Under the pieces are notes generated by a model. It did no database searches and was not told where the DNA came from. It was given only the letters and a program-made list of their open reading frames with translations. From contig CAIIXF020000003.1 of assembly GCA_903813345.2 (NCBI GenBank), positions 28,597,248 through 28,661,247 of the forward strand: a stretch of 64,000 nucleotides of DNA, written 5' to 3'. Shown in pieces: positions 34,771 through 45,875 of the stretch. Both the position numbers and the translations under genes were made by a program. The DNA comes from Owenia fusiformis. Taxonomy: Eukaryota > Annelida > Polychaeta > Sabellida > Oweniidae. Position 1 is the first letter of the stretch. Each line of letters starts with the position of its first letter.

Positions 34771-37261
34771 GTTTTCTGTCAATAGAATAGCCTCGTTTGA
34801 GCCACTTGAACTATATAGAGTTATCAATCCTGTCATTCTCATCCATGTTGAACACTTGTGAGTTGAGAGGGGTCGTATCAAAGTCTTAATTGCTCACTGA
34901 AGCAGAAAATTTATTTTTACGTGATTGAGGGTCTGGGTTGAAACCAGTTTTGTTCAAGAGTAAATATTTATTTTAGCAAGCATATTGAAGTCATTGTTTA
35001 TTTTTTTGCCAAAATGTTATTGTCTTTTTTGGAAAACAATGATTTAAATTATGTACAATGCCTTGATATGCTTCCAGGTTAAGGTGACCTTGAACTTGTT
35101 GCTTTGTTCATTGTTCTGAGATGAGACAATTAATATGCTGTAAACCTGCTAATATCCATGAAATATCCAATAATGTGGGCAGACAGACACATTAAATCTG
35201 TACTATTTTACTATTACTATTCCCTGGAATAACATTTTGATAATCTTGTTTATTTGTTGTTTTGTGATACCATGGCAACAATGAAATGGTGATATTAACA
35301 TTATGTCTATTGTCTTACTAAGAGTGCTACATTTTGTTATACCTTCATTCCTCCTTTAGAATTTTCAAAATAGACCTTTGCTCACGAATAAAATTAGCCT
35401 GTTTTTCGATACATGTGAGTGACCATAATGTTACAATGTAATTTAAACCGCAGTGTTAGTAAATCTGTTTTTTATGCTCGCAGTGAAAAAGGATTAATTA
35501 TTACGCAATCGTATCAAATTCAACCGTAACGCGGTCATATAAAAATGCACCCATAGTCTTTTCACTTTTCCTAACAATATTAATAAGCAGCGCTAAAGGT
35601 TGAAATTTACATAAGCTTTGCTGGGGCAGCTTACTCTCTGAGTGGTAAAATTAATTTTCTCACATCTAGCAAAGATATAGGTGCAGTATGATCTCAGTTA
35701 CTCTGTATCCTATCACTTAACAGTAACATTCTATCCTCTGATTGTCTCAAGTGATTTTAGAGTTTAAATACTGATTATATCTTAAAAACCTTTATGATAT
35801 AGTCTTTATGATATGACCTTTTATGGGTATTTTCATACTTATATACCTATATAATGCAGTCTTCAGGTTGGATCACCATTACAGCTAAGACTAATTTGGT
35901 TGTTTGTTTCAATCAGGGTTTTCAACTGAGGGATCCACTGTTCGTACAAACGGCTGTGGTGTGTCTTTGTGTGTCTGTCTGTCTGTCTAAGAACACAGGG
36001 CCCCCTCTAGGAGGGTGTCTGGGCCTTATATGGTTTCATGTGAAAAATGACCATATGATACAGTTCATATATCTATTATACGACATGTAATTGATAACCA
36101 CTAGCCTCTAAACTTCAGGGTGCAGTTAACCTCGTCAGTGCACTTTTTTATCATGTGATATCTTCTTTTGTTTTGTTATGGATTTTTCCTGAGAATAACT
36201 TGTACTAAAAGCTGGCAGACAAGACAATAGGAGTTATGTCTCTGTCTGATATCAAAATATTCAATAAACCTGTTAATATTACGGAACACAGACTGTTTCG
36301 CGAAATACATGTACTGGATGTCAGACACCTCTTAAATTAATACCAAAATTTTTATTGTTGCTTCTATAGTCTATTTTGTTCTAGACAGATATCCGACTGG
36401 ATTTGACATTTGTTCAGAAACAGTATAAAATTGTTATGTCTAGTGCTTCTAAAGATTTCCAAATGTTTATTTTCATGTGGAAATATTCCAGGGTGATCAT
36501 CTAGGTTGATAAGTATTTTTATATTTATTTTTAAAACATACATGTATATGTTTATCTGTCTGTTGTTTGGTTGGGCAAATTATGTTACCACATCAAGATT
36601 TCATGAGGTGATGTTGTCAGCAGTTTGATTCAGTCATATTTCTCTCCTCACACAATGTGATCTATAAGCTGTTACCCAAACCAAGTGCCCCCCTCACCAC
36701 CCCTAAATTACTGTATACTTGTATTGTATTGTTTTTAGAAATAACATCTTCTATAATGCAATAAACGATTCCACATATACATGTAGTACATATTACAGGG
36801 ATCTTCCACAGCTTAGCGGGTTCATTGTATCCTCCCTAGAGTGTAATTCCCCAGGAACCACGCTGTCTGACACATGAGCGTAATAATAGGCAAAGACCTT
36901 TAGTTATTAAATTATTTACATTGTAACATTCCTAGACATTTAATTAAATCGCATGTGAACGTTTTAGCAGACACCCGGAACTAAATTGCAGACAGAGAAA
37001 AATATGTTTGTATATGGATGTAAATGTACTGTATAAATGTTGATGCCATGTTTCTGATGGTGTGATGCTTTCATATATATAGATGTTTGATATACATTCT
37101 TGAAAGTTTATCTTGGAGGTAAAGATCCTGAATAGCAGACATTTGGCAAACATTTAAAAATACAGATGTTACACAGAGTTGATTAGGTTCAATTTTTATC
37201 AGATTTAAATATTTCTGTTTATGTCACATTTCCATTTTGATTTACCATGACTGAATCCTAT
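34771..37261. other. Non-coding stretch, mostly unremarkable
   Basis: No exon recognised. Near 35920-36060 a GTCT microsatellite beside GGGCCCCCTCTAGGAGGGTG resembles the start of a dispersed repeat, without a second copy here to confirm it. Confidence 0.4.
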
Positions 37262-37465
37262 TTATTATCCCACCAAACACTTTGAAGGGGATATAGAGGT
37301 ACTGTCCATCTGTCTGTTAGTTTGTTAGAATTTTATATGCTGATACCCAGGGACAAGGAGCTCTGTTCAAGAAAATTTTTCAAGATGGCCAATATTTATC
37401 TTAATTTGTTTTGTTTGGAGGGATTTGCTACTCAGTGGAGTTGCTGTTTTCTAGTTTTGATTGAT
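37262..37465 (+). repeat. ATGGCCGCCAT-rich family, short copy
   Basis: Begins TTATCCCACCAAACACTTTG, carries TTTTATATGCTGATACCCAG and TTTTTCAAGATGGCC, and ends GGATTTGCTACTCAGTGGAG plus TTGCTGTTTTCTAG. It is a compact copy that has lost most internal modules. Confidence 0.65.
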
Positions 37466-38119
37466 CAGCGTCCCTTTTTACCTATACTTGTAAAGCATAC
37501 AATACCAAGTACCCAATAGGTTGACATGTGATGTGTAAGGCTATTATAGGTTCAAAGGCAGGAATGGGGGAGGGGTGGGGTTATATAGTAGAGCTAATAA
37601 AAGGATTTTTTATAAAAATGGGGTGCTGTATACCCAGATGTAACTAGGGTTCATTACTGTCCAGGATCCATATAATCAGTGTACTTAATTCAGTGACTTT
37701 CTTTGAAACATTGCCAAGGTGCAATTGGTTTCTTGCACTTTTACATATTAGGTTATCTATTAAGTACACTCATATATGATTTAACAGCCAATGATGTCTG
37801 ACCTTATTAGGGCCTTGTAGATGTCAGAATAATCACCATTGTAGAATTATATTGAGTATTAGACCAAAGGAGACATGTGTCAATTTCCATAATTTTTATG
37901 AATTGATGGGATGATGCGGTGTTCCAAACTCACAGCTGCTTGACTAACAATGTCAACCAGTTTTCACTTTTGGCAATGGACTGTGAAAAACAGTTGCCTA
38001 TTGGGCAATAGACTTAATGCCAATATGGTGAATTATGGCAACCATATTTTCAACCTTATTAGTCTTGAAGCCTGGAATGAGTATTTTGTCTCAATAAACA
38101 ACATTCATCTGCCCTTCAT
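37466..38119. other. Non-coding stretch before the tandem array
   Basis: Nothing recognised apart from a short G-rich run (GGGGGAGGGGTGGGG) near 37566. Confidence 0.5.
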
Positions 38120-38850
38120 CTCTCTAAATGCCCATCTCTTCATCTCTCTGTTCGTCCATTTCTTCATCTCTCTATTCGTCCACTTCTTCATCTGTCTATT
38201 CGTCCATCTTTACTTCTCTATTCGGCCATCCCTTCATCTCTCTATTTGTCCATCCCTTCATCTCTATTCATCCATCCCTTCATCTCTCTATTCATCCATC
38301 CCTTCATCTCTATCCTTCCATCCCTTCATCTCTATTCATCCATCCCTTCATCTCTATTCATCCATCCCTTCATCTCTCTATTCATCCATCCCTTCATCTC
38401 TATTCATCCATCCCTTCATCTCTCTATTCATCCATCCCTTCATCTCTATTCATCCATCCCTTCATCTCTCTATTCATCCATCCCTTCATCTCTATTCATC
38501 CATCCCTTCATCTCTCTATTCATCCATCCCTTCATCTCTATTCATCCATCCCTTCATCTCTATTCATCCATCCCTTCATCTCTCTATTCATCCATCCCTT
38601 CATCTATATCCTTCCATCCCTTCATCTCTATACATCCATCCCTTCATATCTGTTTATCCATCCCGTCATCTCTCTATTCATTCATCCCTTCATCTCTATT
38701 CATCCATCCCTTCATCTCTCTATTTATCCATCCCTTCATCTCTCTATTCATCCATCCTTTCATCTCTCTATCCTTCCATCCCTTCATCTCTCTATTCATC
38801 CATCCCTTCATCTCTCTATTCATCCATCCCTCCATCTTTTATCTCTCTGT
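38120..38850. repeat. 22/24-bp pyrimidine-rich tandem array
   Basis: About 32 copies of CCATCCCTTCATCTCTATTC plus AT (22 bp) or a 24-bp form with one extra CT. The + strand is almost free of G. Because neither unit contains a stop in any forward frame and the lengths shift frame, all three forward frames stay open for 600-750 bp (reading like HPFISLFIHPFIS). That openness is a by-product of the repeat, not evidence for a gene. Confidence 0.95.
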
Positions 38851-39593
38851 CTATTTTTAAGTGTGGTATGTAGATACTGAAAAACACATTAAATTCATTG
38901 GCATCTTGAATTTGTGCATATTGTCGCGTGAGTGTTAAATCATGGATTCAGGATGTCTCAAATTTAGAATCCGTGAAAATTGCCACTGCGAATTCAACAA
39001 TGTTTTATGACACTGTACTTTTAGAGTTTACTTGGTACATGCAGATTACACTGACCTATAGCATCTGGAGATGTGATTTTATTGACATAAAATTTTATAT
39101 TTTTCTAGGAAAACAAATTGAAGCTCCAAACAGCTGGTATAGTTTGTTAATTGCTGCTTTTAATGATCACTAGCCTAACAAACATGAAGTTTCTTCTGGT
39201 TTATTGTACATATAATGGTATACTTGGTATGCATTTTTATGCAATTTAAAAGGATAATAGGCACTCGGGATTTCATAGTTTTTCATGATATTTTGTATAC
39301 CTTCTTAGCTGACATTTTCAGTGCAAGCATTTAGCAAAAACCTTTGCATCAGTAATAAGTACAATCATCATGTTCAAATCCAAATTAAAAAAGGAACGGT
39401 TAACATTGGAAATTAAAGTATATACAGTATAAGTATTCAAATCTTAGTGAGAAACTAAGTAGTCTTACTTCCTCACTGTTTATCTTCTTCAACACGAGAG
39501 TGTGGGAGGTGTGTAGTTGGGAGTCCTTTAAGAGCTTTAGCAAGACGAGAAATCAAGTTGTATATAAAGAGAAAGAGTCCCAGTGCAGATTAT
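38851..39593. other. Non-coding stretch with a candidate phase-0 exon
   Basis: Mostly AT-rich. At 39109, after TTTATATTTTTCTAG, a phase-0 reading gives ENKLKLQTAGIVC and a stop at 39148, a possible last exon of the receptor gene. Weak evidence only. Confidence 0.25.
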
Positions 39594-39826
39594 CAGGCCC
39601 GTAGCCAGGATTCTTAGGGCCCAAATATGGCTAAAATCACTTGAGAAGTGCTCAAAATGGTGAAAAACTGTATGATTTTGAAAGAATTTTTGACCGGGGG
39701 GGGGGGTTCACCCAAACCCTGCGAATCCCCCCCCCGGCCAAAAATTCTTTCAAAATCATACAGTTTTTACGTTTTCTCGGGGGGGGGGGGGGGGGTTCAC
39801 CCAAACCCTGCGAACCCCCCCCCCTG
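39594..39826 (+). mobile_element. CAGGCCCGTAGCC-type element, rearranged fold-back copy
   Basis: Starts CAGGCCCGTAGCCAGGATTC but the interior is then inverted (GAGAAGTGCTCAAAATGG before the usual forward TTTCAAAATCATACAG), giving a fold-back structure with G-tracts near 39698 and 39778-39796. The segment GTTCACCCAAACCCTGCGAA occurs twice. The right end is lost. Confidence 0.65.
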
Positions 39827-39888
39827 GTATTGTTTCATATAATGGCAGGATGACATGCTATTATATTTTTTACTGTGAACTCAAGTTT

Positions 39889-40076
39889 CTAGACAGGCCC
39901 GTAGCCAGGAGGGGTTTGATTGGTTCGAGTGAACTCCCCCCCTGGCCAAAAAATCTTTCAAAATTGCGAGTTTTTCACCATTCTGAGCACTTTTTAAGTG
40001 ATTTTGGCCATTTTTTTGGACAAAGGTTGTCACACTTGAACCCCCCTTGGCAAATCCTGGCTATCGGCTTGCTAGA
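39889..40076 (+). mobile_element. CAGGCCCGTAGCC-type element with 5-bp TSD
   Basis: A 178-bp copy at 39894-40071. The left end is CAGGCCCGTAGCCAGGAGGG, the right end CAAATCCTGGCTATCGGCTTG, and CTAGA is duplicated at 39889-39893 and 40072-40076. It contains the family core CACCATTCTGAGCAC. Confidence 0.85.
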
Positions 40077-40124
40077 TATATGTTTCAGAACACAATGACT
40101 CTAAAACAGAAATATCTTCCTGCT

Positions 40125-40275
40125 AGGGTCCTCATGTTTATCATCAAGTTATGCCCCATTCTGACACTCATAGCATCTTTCTCTTTCACTTGAAACATCT
40201 CAGCGGTTAGAAGAAATGAGATGTTATGGTTTATCATGATGAGTATGCCCCCATACCTATTTTCTCTACACATAG
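40125..40275 (+). repeat. Dispersed repeat, pair with 18510-18690
   Basis: Shares CCCCATTCTGA, CTCATAGCATCTTTCTCTTT, GAAGAAATGAGATG and GTTTATCATGATGA with the earlier copy in the same orientation. Confidence 0.6.
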
Positions 40276-43200
40276 TAGGTAAACAGGTAGAGAAAGGTGA
40301 CGTTTAACATTTATCCGTTTGTGGAGTCTTAAAAGTGTCTTCGACTGGAGTCTCAGTACTTGATGCATCTCTAGGGCACAAGGGCTTGAAGCAAGACTTC
40401 AAAATCTTAAAAAGTGAATATTGCCAAGATAAAGATTAGGGAATTGATTTCTTTAAAATCATTTCCAGGTTACAATCAGTTAGTTTTGTGTCATGGTTTC
40501 TAGGGCACAAGCGTGTCTAGGTACTGGTTACAAGACCTTGTTGTTAAAGTAGATGAAAGGGGGTCTATGGTCTTGAAACAAGACTATACTCTAAAAACCT
40601 TCCTGTTCGTCAGTCAAAATATCAATTTTTAGAAAAAGTTTAAATGCCTCAATTGAATCATTTGGTTTACTTACTCATATGTACTTACCTTATTTTTTGA
40701 AGTTAAATGCGCGTCCATTCCATAGTCAGTAATAGTGATACTCGAAATTGGATCCAAATGCTGAAAGAAACTCAGTCATTTTCTTTAGAAAATCTTCTCT
40801 TGCCCTCTGTCTGAATGACGTCAGAGTTCATAGAAAATCTTGACAAAATTCATGGAATCTCCTCCTATTTCGGGGAAACCATTCTGTTCTAAATGACATC
40901 AATTTCTTAGAATCTCTTCCATGTTGGAATTTAGACAAATGCAAGAGAGAAATGATTTGCGTGATATGAGAGAAGGGGATTTCTCTTCAATTTCCTTTGA
41001 TGAACTGACAAAAGGTAGGTGGCGATAGATAAGGCATCGGCCAAACTTATTATATATGGAGGGAAAACTTAAGAATAAGGCCAAATGAGAGAATAAATGG
41101 ATTTTTTGATTGTCTAACACCAAGGTTTTTAGACCGTAGGATTCGCAGCAAGACTTGAAATTCTGATTGTGATTGAAAAAGTGATATATTATGCCAATAT
41201 AAAGATACAAGAGATAATTTGTTATGCCATTTATAAGGCGACAGTCTGACTGAGAGTACTGCGACAGTCTTCAATTAATGTCTCAACAATCTCATGTCCA
41301 GTATGTTATACATGCAACACCATATCTCTCTTAAATGTGAACAAATCATCCCAAATCTTTGCATTTCTATATAATTGTCAATGTTAATAACATGTTTTAA
41401 TTTTACATTATCTCTTATTTTTGTATTTTCTATTGCATTTACATTCAAAAGTGACCACCCTGGGAGTCAACATAAAGATTTGATCAGAACTTTGTTTTCA
41501 TAGAATTTCTTGTATTATTAACCTGCAGACGAAACAATAAGAGTCAATTTTTAGAGTATAAGAGTCAATTTCTATGTCTGATTGAAACTGTCTGATGAAT
41601 CACACTTTTTATGAACATTTGTTTGTTGCTGGACAATTCTAAAGATAAAGGTTGATGTGGATTTACTGTTTTTTTTTATTGTATTTATAGAACTTTGATC
41701 AATTGTATTAAGCCTCTTGAAGACCAGACTATTTCCAAGTTTCACCGATTTCAAAGGTAGAACAGTACTGTTGCTATATGATTAGATAATACTTCGCATA
41801 AATTATGAGCTTTCTAAAAGGCAATAGACATTTACCCCCCCCCCCCCCATCTAATTTAATGTCTGGTTATCCCCATGCTATCCATCTGTGGTCATAACTT
41901 TTTGTGTGGACTTTCTAATCTTGCATATTTAGTTTCTCCACTCATACATACAATTACAAAGGCTTGAAGGAAGACTACATTTTCAAAGATTTTTGTATCT
42001 TTTGATGACTTACAAAAGAAAAAAATGGATTTTCTTTATTTTGACATGTTCTTGCTTGTTTATTATAAATTAATAATGAAAAAGACAAAAACTGGTCAGC
42101 TTATCATCTAAAAATCTAAAAACACCAGACTAAACAGATAAATTACCTGAAGTAGCTTTATATGGATGAGTAGAATCTAGATATTTGATATTCATATTCA
42201 TGTATACCATGATTTTGATGATGTGATTTTTTGCATGTACTGAATCAATTATACGCTTTCATTTGATTTCAATCTTAGATGTCTGGAATTTTCAATTCAC
42301 TTAATCTTTCTTTGTCAACATGCAAAGATCTGATATTTGGCATAACCACTTTGGGACGTGATAGATTTTATTTCTATTTACCCAGGCAACAGCAAGGGGG
42401 TATTTCCCAGATGCACCAGTTATGATCTTGATACATGATCAATAAGGGGCTAAATGTATTGTGGGTAATGATCTCTTGCATTCACCTCACTTTCTAAATC
42501 ATGATTTTCATGTTTAAGAGTGACAATAGAGAGTGAAATTTTTCATCTGTTTTGTCATAAAAACAAATACAATTGCACATTCAGTCATCAAACTTGTGAA
42601 CTGAGACTTGTTGACCAATTAAAATTAAGCATTTGTACCAAATTAGTAAGGTGCACTTTTCATTCATTTGATTTCTCATCGTGTTTGAAAAACCATGCCA
42701 TCTTTAATCCTCTCAGTCTTGCTTCTTGCTAAAACAGAAAGATGTGATGGGTACCAGGATGTAGATTTCTAGTCTCTCTAATAAACGTGTCTACTAAACT
42801 ATTAAAACTAATGTGGTTTCATTTTGTTCTTGGTGCCTTGCTAAGTATATAGACGCAGCCGAATGTAATAACTTGATGTACCTCTAATGTACTGTCTGTG
42901 TAAAGATGATGTCTTGCCAGAGTTTCCACCAGTATGTTTCACATGAAGATTCATCTCAAGCCCCTGTAGCCACCCCTCCCCCCTGAGACTTAATACAAGA
43001 ACATATTGTGTCATTTTTGCTAGCATCTTAATTTTGCTAATGGACCAGAAATTTAAAGGTAATCAATAAATGATTTTTTTCTTGAAATCATTTGGAGTTA
43101 ATAGTTGAAGTTGAAGTTAGTGACGTTCAAGATGCTGGATTTAAAATATGAAAATTGCTTTTAATATAGTTATATGTACAGACCCTTGATGCAGTTTACC

Positions 43201-43367
43201 AGAGAGATCGTTTGGACCTGTCAAAATTATTGTTTGTCATTTTCTAACTATTTAATGAATTCAAATGAAGCATCTGAATCACTTCTCCAGCTACAGTTTA
43301 GTGAATGGCTACAAGAAAACTAAATTGATTTTAGGCTCTTTCCGAGACTGTACAAGCGAGCATTAAT
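40276..43367. other. Non-coding stretch
   Basis: No gene recognised on either strand. A poly-C run at about 41836-41848 lies between AGACATTTA and TAATGTCT, which could pair. A phrase TCTCTCTAATAAACG near 42774 resembles the TA-flanked family terminus but stands alone. Confidence 0.4.
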
Positions 43368-43506
43368 GAATTCAACCACCGGCTGTAGGGTGATGGTTTA
43401 ACCTAGTATTTTATGGCCAACTCATTTAAATAATATGGATGTACTATTCATATTCATGAGTTGGCCATGAAATAGTAGGTTCAACCGTCAGCCAGTAGTT
43501 GAATTC
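43368..43506. repeat. 139-bp palindromic fold-back element
   Basis: Left arm GAATTCAACCACCGGCTG through TATGGCCAACTCAT is mirrored by ATGAGTTGGCCATGAAATAG through CAGCCAGTAGTTGAATTC. The arms are about 50-58 bp with a few mismatches, around a 25-30-bp spacer. A single arm of the same sequence is found at about 62110-62168. It fits a fold-back MITE. Confidence 0.8.
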
Positions 43507-44894
43507 ACGAATACTACCTAATGTACACCCACCAATATATTCTTTCCCCATGCGTGAATATTGTGGATTTGATTTGAAACCATGTTTCTAAGTCTGATAG
43601 GGGAGAACTTGATTGAAAAGTTCATCCCTGGAGTCATCTTGGATTTCTAAGGTATGAAATTGAAATCAAACTGGTAAGCAAGTATGCCCTAGAGTCTTGG
43701 TTTCAATATTTTGAATTTACTTATTGGTGGAGCATTTGGGGTTCAGATTTTGGATACTTGATGTTTAAATAGTGTCTTGGAAACCAAGAGGGAGGCCCCA
43801 AAAATATAGATGGTAATTTCTAGCGTAAATAGTTATATGCCCCAATTTGGAAATTCCAGGCCATATTTCTAAAGATTATGTTAAATTAAAGAAAAAGTTC
43901 AGCAATTTCAGTTTGTTATCTAAACTGCCCAGTTTATGTGGAAGAAAAATACTTTGAGACCCATTTTTGGGGGGCCTACCATGTCTGCCACTGGGTATGG
44001 GATGTTCAGATGGTCGGGTATTTCTCATCGCACTTTTTCAAAGTGCCATATTGTCATCTTATGCTGCTTGGTATATGGGCAGGCGAGTGCTACATAATTT
44101 TTGTTATCAAAATTCCTAAAAAAACGCTTACTTGTTCAACTTGATATTTTTGTAGATGCAAAAGCAGATTTGTGCCAAGATCTGATTAGATCTTAGGTAT
44201 GCTGGGTAAATTACTTGGTAGCCATTTTGAATTTTTCAATAAAGTAGTGCAATATTTATTACTGTCTGACTTGTTTGATCGTCTTAAGATGGCGGGGCAT
44301 TTGAGGCTCAGATGGTAGAATGCTTATATAGGTTGAACTTTTCTCAAATCCCACCTTACAGCTTTATCGAAAAATATCTCGATATCACAATTATCAAATG
44401 TTTTGTCTGTAAATGTATTTAGTTTGAATTTGTAATATTAAGAACTGCCAAGATAACTGAAATCTGGTGAGAATATTGAAGAATGTGTGAAATTTGTCTG
44501 GGTACCTTATGTTTGTATTAAACAGAAGGTAGCTATTATTGTCGACCAGATCTCTTAGAAAGTAAAGTATGGCTGCCAGTAGATGGTGTTTTCCTTTGTT
44601 TGTACGTCACAAATTGCATTAAAATCTATTTTTGGATCATCATTTATAGTTTTGTTGGCTTTGTCTTCTATTGATTCACATCGACTTGTTTCTATTTAGG
44701 GTTTTACTTTCTCCTGTGAGGGTGAAAAGACTAAACTATAGAATCATGTTTTCTATTTAGAGGCCCAGCGGGACTTTAATTAGATCGCACCTATCATACC
44801 TGGTCTCAAATATACCTTTTCCAGGTGTTGATCTCGAGAAAGGATCTTTTTATAAAGCAGTACAGTACACTAGTAAACAAGATAAAATGATGCT
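43507..44894. other. Non-coding stretch before the retrotransposon
   Basis: No gene or complete repeat recognised. The retrotransposon inserted into this sequence at 44895-44898 (GCAT). Confidence 0.5.
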
Positions 44895-44898
44895 GCAT

Positions 44899-45763
44899 TG
44901 TTACAGTAGTGAGCTACATGTATATTATATTCTTCTATATTCACCTATAGTTTAATTTGTAATATATGCTTGCTGTATATGTTGAGCTATTCTTTATTAG
45001 AGATCTTAGGTCAAGGTCACAATGACATTATACACTGTATCTTGTAAACAAAACTGAACTGAATGACTCATTAACCCTTGACCATCCAGATAGTTCTAGA
45101 AATTATAACCATTCATTAAAATTTAATCATGTCACTAAAGATGTCCAATCAAGATGTAGTTCCAGAAGATTCGTTTCTGGATCATTCTTTCACATTATAA
45201 AAAGAACAGCACAGTGGCTCTCATTAGCAGATAAATTAAGTCATCATAACTGGACATCTACTCTGTAGCAGAATTTCAAAGTTGATCAAAAGACATCTTC
45301 TTAGCAGAAAATAACAGACACATACTGTGGGAACATTTATAACACTACAAACATACAACCTGAGGACTTTATATGGACATATATTATAACACACTCTATA
45401 TACGGATTATCATATACATTCGTGGATTATCATAAACATTTGTGGATTATCATCAAACATTTGTGGATTATCATCAAACATTATTGGATACGAACATTAT
45501 AGGATTACAACAAACATTATTGGATTATTACAAACATTGGAGAGCTATTAACGATTATTGAATCATTTCGTGATCTGGAACATTCTCAAGGATCATCAAC
45601 GACATTTATCGACATCAAGAATAAGCCGTATCATTGATTGGACATCACTTAAGTATTAAACCTCCTTTATATTATTGTTATATTATTTAGTTTTCAAAAT
45701 ATAAATATATTGTTATCATATTTTAATTGCTGTTTTTACTTTCTGTTATTTTCGTACGTAACA
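44899..45763 (+). repeat. 5' LTR (865 bp)
   Basis: Starts TGTTACAGTAG and ends CGTACGTAACA, the terminal hexamers forming an inverted pair. A TATA-like TATAAAAAG sits at 45196. A run of diverged GGATTATCATCAAACATTTG sub-repeats occupies about 45408-45540. I found no difference from the 3' LTR when reading the two side by side. Confidence 0.97.
45196..45204 (+). promoter_or_regulatory. TATA box of the 5' LTR
   Basis: TATAAAAAG, about 300 bases into the LTR and 570 bases before its end; the same word is in the 3' LTR. The transcription start is not determined. Confidence 0.45.
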
Positions 45764-45768
45764 GAAAT

Positions 45769-45786
45769 TGGGGGCTCGTCCGGGAT
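45769..45786 (+). other. Primer binding site, tRNA-Pro type
   Basis: TGGGGGCTCGTCCGGGAT lies 5 bases after the LTR. These 18 bases are the classical proline-tRNA primer binding site known from murine gammaretroviruses, and begin with TGG as expected for pairing to a CCA tail. Confidence 0.9.
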
Positions 45787-45875
45787 CTAACTACAACAAG
45801 CTAAAATTCAAATATTTCAAAATTAGAAATCCAAAACTTGTACATTTAAATTGTGAAGACAGCAATTAATTGAAA

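Noticed and set aside
37950-38880. Three long forward open frames (200-307 codons)
   Set aside because: They are by-products of a stop-free 22/24-bp repeat; frames overlap and encode only low-complexity HPFIS-type text.
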